From positions 310,001 to 374,000 of the forward strand of contig PUDQ02000003.1 of NCBI GenBank assembly GCA_002964805.2: a stretch of 64,000 bases of DNA, given 5' to 3'. Below the pieces are notes generated by a model. The model was not told the DNA's origin, did no database searches, and saw only the letters and a program-made list of their open reading frames with translations. This DNA comes from Trametes villosa. Taxonomy: Eukaryota > Basidiomycota > Agaricomycetes > Polyporales > Polyporaceae. Positions 60,266-64,000 of the stretch are shown one piece after another (position 1 is the stretch's first letter; every line of letters begins with the position of its first letter). The translations under genes were made by a program, and so were the position numbers.

Positions 60266-61163
60266 GAGGACCTCCCTAGTGACGGTCGGATAGTGCTGGC
60301 TGTGGCGTAGAGTTGCGCCCTGCCCCGCCGACTTCTACACGGTACCCTCACATGGGCTGCGCCACCTTGCCGTGCATCCACCCACTTACTCTGGTTGCCT
60401 TCTTTGCTGCTCGCTCTTACACAGACGTCGTTTTCCCGGACTCGTACGTTGTCTATGCGCACTTTCCATCTATCCTGCTATCCATATGCCCCGCCCGCTT
60501 ACTTGCTCATACAACCTTCCGCCGCTAGTCGTCATCATCCGCTGTCTCGCAATCAAGCATCTGTTACGACTCCTCGCCCCGCATCTGTCTATATCTCGCT
60601 CTAACACACCATGTGTGCAGCGCTGAGTCCGGAAGATCTAGACAGCTTCGATTGGGTGTCCGTGGTATCACTGTCTCGGCGCGGCCAGTGCGCAAAGCCG
60701 CCTACCGAAACATACGCTTGAAGCTGTTCAGCCCTTCGCAAGCGGCAGCGGCTGGGTTGTCGCGCAACTTCTCATACGGTCGCTCGGACGACTCGGGACG
60801 AGAGCACGCAACTGCTGGGACATCGTAACCAGCGCGTCAAGGGGTGGTACCAAGAGGTCGGGCTCCTGATGGAGGAGCTGCCGCACAATTAAAACGATGC
60901 AATACCCGTGGGCAAGGCCGAGACGATCGCATTGCCAGTTGAAGCGTGATAGACTGGGGAGTACTCGACTCTAGATCCTCGTAGATTCGAGTGTAGCAAG
61001 ATAATGCAGCGTATTCTGTGCGAATTCACAAACGACCTCCGGATATGAACATAGCAAGGTCAACAGATTGGGGGCGATACCGTCACATAGTCGGGGATAC
61101 CTACATAGGTGGGTAAGACAACGTCGTCGCAGCGAAAAATGATACCAACAGTGAGACTGGGGT
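60266..61163 (-). other. T8: tail region after K8, no clear frame
   Basis: DNA from about 61110 to 60910 resembles the region after K7 (TATGTAG|GTATCC junction and the ACGAGGATCTAGAGT stretch). No ATG-started frame of useful length follows the K8 stop. Probably a decayed or noncoding T tail plus the P10 3' flank. Confidence 0.25.
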
Positions 61164-62495
61164 TCAGCCGACGAACTGCCTAAGATTGCTTAATCCGTCC
61201 CGCGCAGCGGCGATAGTGTCATAGAGCACGCGTTCAGGAATCGTCTCGCCGGACCGCGGGCTCAGTCGCCAGCGCAACTTCGAGGGGTTCTCGAGTTTGC
61301 AGAGCTGTTGGAACATGCTAACGAGCTCGCTTGCCGGAGGCCTGGTTTCTGGTTGACGCTCCTTCATGCGTTCTACGAGGGGCTTCAGGAAGTCCGTGTG
61401 GTGGTATTCCTGAATATTTTTGGTTCAGACATACGCGTCGGATGCTTTACGAGATGAGGAGTTACCTTTACGAACGTTTTGTAGAAAAGGTTGCCGAGCG
61501 CGTGTATGTCTGCCTTGTATGCATCGTACGGCACCTCCCAGGACAGTTCAGGCACTTCGGCGTCACGTCCAACATCGCCGATAACCATCGAGGGAGCTCC
61601 TGGGGGAAATCGCACCGAGAGGCCGAAGTCGACATAGAAGTACTGCATCTGAGCGTTCACGCGGCGTAGTGGCGTCAGTTCCGTTATACCGTCGGCAGCG
61701 CAGTGCACCCGGGCAGGATGGTGTCCTTCAGGATAGAGTGGTCGACCGTCCATCATCACGTTCATCGCAGCTATGTCCCTAGCCATGTGAGTCAGCATCA
61801 TGCACGTAGTACGATCGCGATTGGAAGAATACCTGTGAGCTATCGAATGTGAATGGAGAAAGACGAGGCCCTGGAGAGCGTGAAGCGCCTGGATTGGCAG
61901 GTGATGTCAGCGGGGAGCGCACCTCTAGCATCTGACGGGCAAACTCGATGACTTCGCCGACTGATTCAAACGCAGGATTGTCGAACGGTCGCAGGTAAGG
62001 CATGACCATGAAATACCAGGTCGGGTCGGTGGGGTCAGGAAAGATATCCTCCACGGTGACGCAGTGATTGTGGGGATGTTTAAGAGAAGTGAGGTATCGC
62101 GCGATCTCTATCTCTTGGCCCTTGTTCTTGAGGCGTTTGATCGCCACAAGCTTTCCATCGGAAGCTCTAGCATCGATGACGTTCAGTCTCTGTGGCGGTT
62201 TGGCATAGCGTTAGCTCACATTCACGCAGACGATTAGATGGAAACTTACCCTCGACACGATCGAGTCTTCACAGTACATTGGGTCTAAATTCGTACCCGC
62301 CCACGAAGGCCTCCAATCCGGCGAGTAGCGTGGACGAAGCGAGTATCCCCGTCGAATGAGATGCGGCTGCTTGCCCATCCACATTCTTTCGAATAGTGTG
62401 AGAGAATATGTGCCTTGTCGGGTCATCTCTTCCTGCCTCTGCGTCGCCTCGGGTGACAGGTATGCATACCAGGGTAGCTTGCTTTGATTGTGCAT
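61164..62495 (-). CDS. K8: array protein kinase, subfamily B, without a P partner
   Basis: ATG 62495 (MHNQSKLPWYAYLSPEATQR), stop 61164-61166. Close to K7: KLVAIKRLKNKGQEIEIARY, EVIEFARQMLE, HRDIAAMNVMMDGRPLYPEG, YFYVDFGLSVRF, RPPASELVSMFQQLCKLENP. The tail is longer than in K7 (AARDGLSNLRQFVG) and matches K9. No plus-strand P gene is found between it and K9, so its divergent partner seems lost or never copied. Confidence 0.86.
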
Positions 62496-63492
62496 CTGTA
62501 TGATATCTATTAAGTATCGCAGCCCACATCATAACAACCATTTGGAATGTCGGACAAACCGGTGTAACTGAGAATGCGCCGGTGAGCAGTGCCTCGGCGT
62601 GTGGCAACTCTGTGAAGGCGGGTTTATCGTATTGGCAAAAGTGATGGGCAAAAGCTGACTCTTCTCCGCTACTCAGATTTTCCTCTGTGCGCAGTGAGCG
62701 CGCTGACGAGCGCCCGAGAAGCCTCGGTGGCAATACTAAGAGCTGGTTTGCGCTGCTTCATGGAATCGATGGGAAGGCGGCAGAACCAGAGCTGTGAGCC
62801 TCTCTGCTCACTCCGGATTCACAAATCCGGCGCCGGCTGTATGACGTATGTGCGGATCGCCCTGGCGAGTCAGATCTGTGGCGGCCATTCAAAGACACCC
62901 GGTGCAATCACCGGACGACATGCGACACTCTCCGCATCCTCGCTCGATCCGTAGCAACGAGACCCGGAGCAGATGCCATGCCGCGCCGCGAAATAGTGCC
63001 TGTTCGGTTACGCAGAAGCCACGCACATCCAACCCCCGTAGAGGGAGGCGTGTGCGATGGGATATGGGGAGTGAAATCTCGGAGACAGGAGACACGGTGC
63101 GCGCTGCTATGTGCGGGCCTAGCGGTCTTCGCTCGGAGTCTTTGAGCAAAGGCCTGAAGCTGTAGGCGTACAGTATGAAGATGCTGCAGCCATACTCACC
63201 TGGCACATCATCCAAGCGGAACACTACGCAGGGCCTATGCAGGGTTATCAGCCCAAGTGGACATCGGGAGCACGGACGTGATGGTTCCGTCTCAGGTCGG
63301 AGTGCGACATCAGTGTGTACCCACAGCATGCCTATGAATCGAGATGAGCTGATGTACAGTACGAATAAATTCTGTGATACGGGAGCAACCTAGCAGGGTC
63401 GACAGATAGACGGTGTATGGTTACCTACGAACCCAAGGTCAGCTGATGGTAGCATGACGAGGAGCGTACTCACAGCAGGGGTAATGTTCACC
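62496..63492 (-). other. T9: region between K8 start and K9 stop
   Basis: Holds the K8 promoter and the expected T position after K9. A minus-strand open frame at 63329-62889 (LRIERGCGECRMSSGDCTGC) is Cys-rich but starts at a non-ATG codon and shows no match to T2-T4. No P gene on the plus strand. Confidence 0.25.
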
Positions 63493-64000
63493 TCAACTAA
63501 CGAACTGCTTGAGATTGCTAAGCCCGTTCCGCGCAGCCGCGATAGTGTCGTTGAGCATGCGCTCGGAGGCGGACTCCGACCGCGGGCTTAGTCGCCAGCG
63601 CAACTTGGAGGGATGCCCGAGCCTGCACAGCAGCTTGAACATGTTGACGAGCTCGCCTGCTGGCGGCCGTAGGTCTGGTTGTCGCTGCTTCATGCAAACC
63701 ACGAGGGGTTCCAGAAACTCCGTATGGCGGTATTTCTGTGTCTGTAGTATCAGCTGTACGCCATCACTCGACGACGATGATCTGATGACCTCACCTGTTG
63801 GATCTCCTGGTAGAAGAGGTTGCCGAGAGCGTATATGTCCGCCTTGTAGGCATCGTACGGTACTGTCCGCGATAGCTCGGGAACCTCGGCGTCGCGGCCT
63901 ACATTCCCGACGACGTACGAAGACGCCCCTGGTGTGAACCTCACGGAGAGGCCGAAGTCGATGTAGAAGTATTTGATATCGTGGTCGATGCGTCGCAGCG
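63493..64000 (-). CDS. K9: array protein kinase, subfamily B, 5' part outside the window
   Basis: Only the C-lobe is inside. From the right edge: DHDIKYFYIDFGLSVRFTPG (DFG), GRDAEVPELSRTVPYDAYKA, DIYALGNLFYQEIQQ, an intron, then LRPPAGELVNMFKLLCRLGH and the end GLSNLKQFVS, stop 63493-63495. The catalytic loop and N-terminus lie beyond position 64000. Nearest to K8. Confidence 0.85.
   Translation of the reverse strand, partial: AATHRPRYQILLHRLRPLREVHTRGVFVRRRECRPRRRGSRAIADSTVRCLQGGHIRSRQPLLPGDPTGEVIRSSSSSDGVQLILQTQKYRHTEFLEPLVVCMKQRQPDLRPPAGELVNMFKLLCRLGHPSKLRWRLSPRSESASERMLNDTIAAARNGLSNLKQFVS

Larger units (their letters stand above)
24453..64000. repeat. Tandem array of kinase (K) / membrane protein (P) / T modules
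   Basis: Nine kinase genes on the minus strand, ten P-family genes on the plus strand and a T-type tail after each kinase repeat with the same polarity over 39.5 kb. The array continues past the right end. Unit length is about 5 kb where complete (K1, K2, K3 and K4 starts are at 26496, 31325, 36203 and 40737). No transposase, reverse transcriptase or terminal repeats were seen around the units, so unequal crossing-over is the likely source. Confidence 0.85.

Noticed and set aside
25164..63493. Array kinases as pseudokinases
   Set aside because: VAIK, HRD, Asn and DFG are present in every complete copy once introns are removed; apparent loss of HRD is due to an intron inside the Arg codon.
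24453..64000. Array as a transposon-derived repeat
   Set aside because: No transposase, reverse transcriptase, terminal inverted repeats or obvious target duplications were seen at unit borders.
1..64000. CRISPR arrays, insertion sequences or bacterial operons
   Set aside because: The window is eukaryotic (spliceosomal introns throughout) and shows no regularly spaced short repeats.

Overview
The window looks like a nuclear chromosome segment from a filamentous basidiomycete, most likely an agaricomycete of the polypore type. Genes are dense and cut by many short introns (mostly about 45-70 nt, GT..AG). Recognisable proteins include an Spt7-type SAGA subunit, a Cdh1-type APC/C activator and a DH-BAR-SH3 RhoGEF. 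There is also an intron-containing tRNA-Ala(AGC) with the G3:U70 pair. The order family is an inference from how the proteins look; no search was run.

The left part (1-24.4 kb) is ordinary chromosome. It holds a CaiB/BaiF CoA-transferase (minus, cut by the window start), an unidentified stretch, the RhoGEF (plus), a FAD/BBE oxidoreductase with a very large low-complexity insertion (minus), tRNA-Ala, an adenylation-domain enzyme (plus), a long acidic/Ser-rich protein (minus), Spt7 (minus) and Cdh1 (plus). Spt7 and Cdh1 are head-to-head.

The right part (24.4-64 kb, continuing past the window end) is a tandem array of repeating modules. A module has a protein-kinase gene on the minus strand (K1-K9). 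Head-to-head with it across 450-840 bp lies a small single-span membrane protein gene on the plus strand (P family). Directly downstream of the kinase, on its strand, is a small multi-exon candidate gene (T family). Pairs are K1/P1, K2/P2, K3/P3, K4/P4, K5/P6, K6/P7 and K7/P10. P5, P8 and P9 have no kinase, K8 has no P, and K9 runs off the end. Exon lengths and phases are kept between copies: P exon 1 is 230 nt in P2-P5 and exon 2 is 145 nt where measured; K exon 2 is 270 nt in the two copies measured. The kinases keep the VAIK lysine, HRD..N loop and DFG, but I see no glycine-rich loop and they carry a long insert before DFG. P proteins share an N-terminal membrane span, a paired-Trp motif in exon 2, a basic segment, a DPESLL motif and an acidic C-terminus with a single Trp. 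Six of the seven divergent promoters share a motif 60-100 nt upstream of the kinase start; in BP3 it forms a near-palindrome.

My interpretation, which is inference, is that kinase and membrane protein work as a co-regulated pair. The family is expanding by duplication and loss, as expected for recognition, defence or allorecognition loci. I do not know a described system that matches it.
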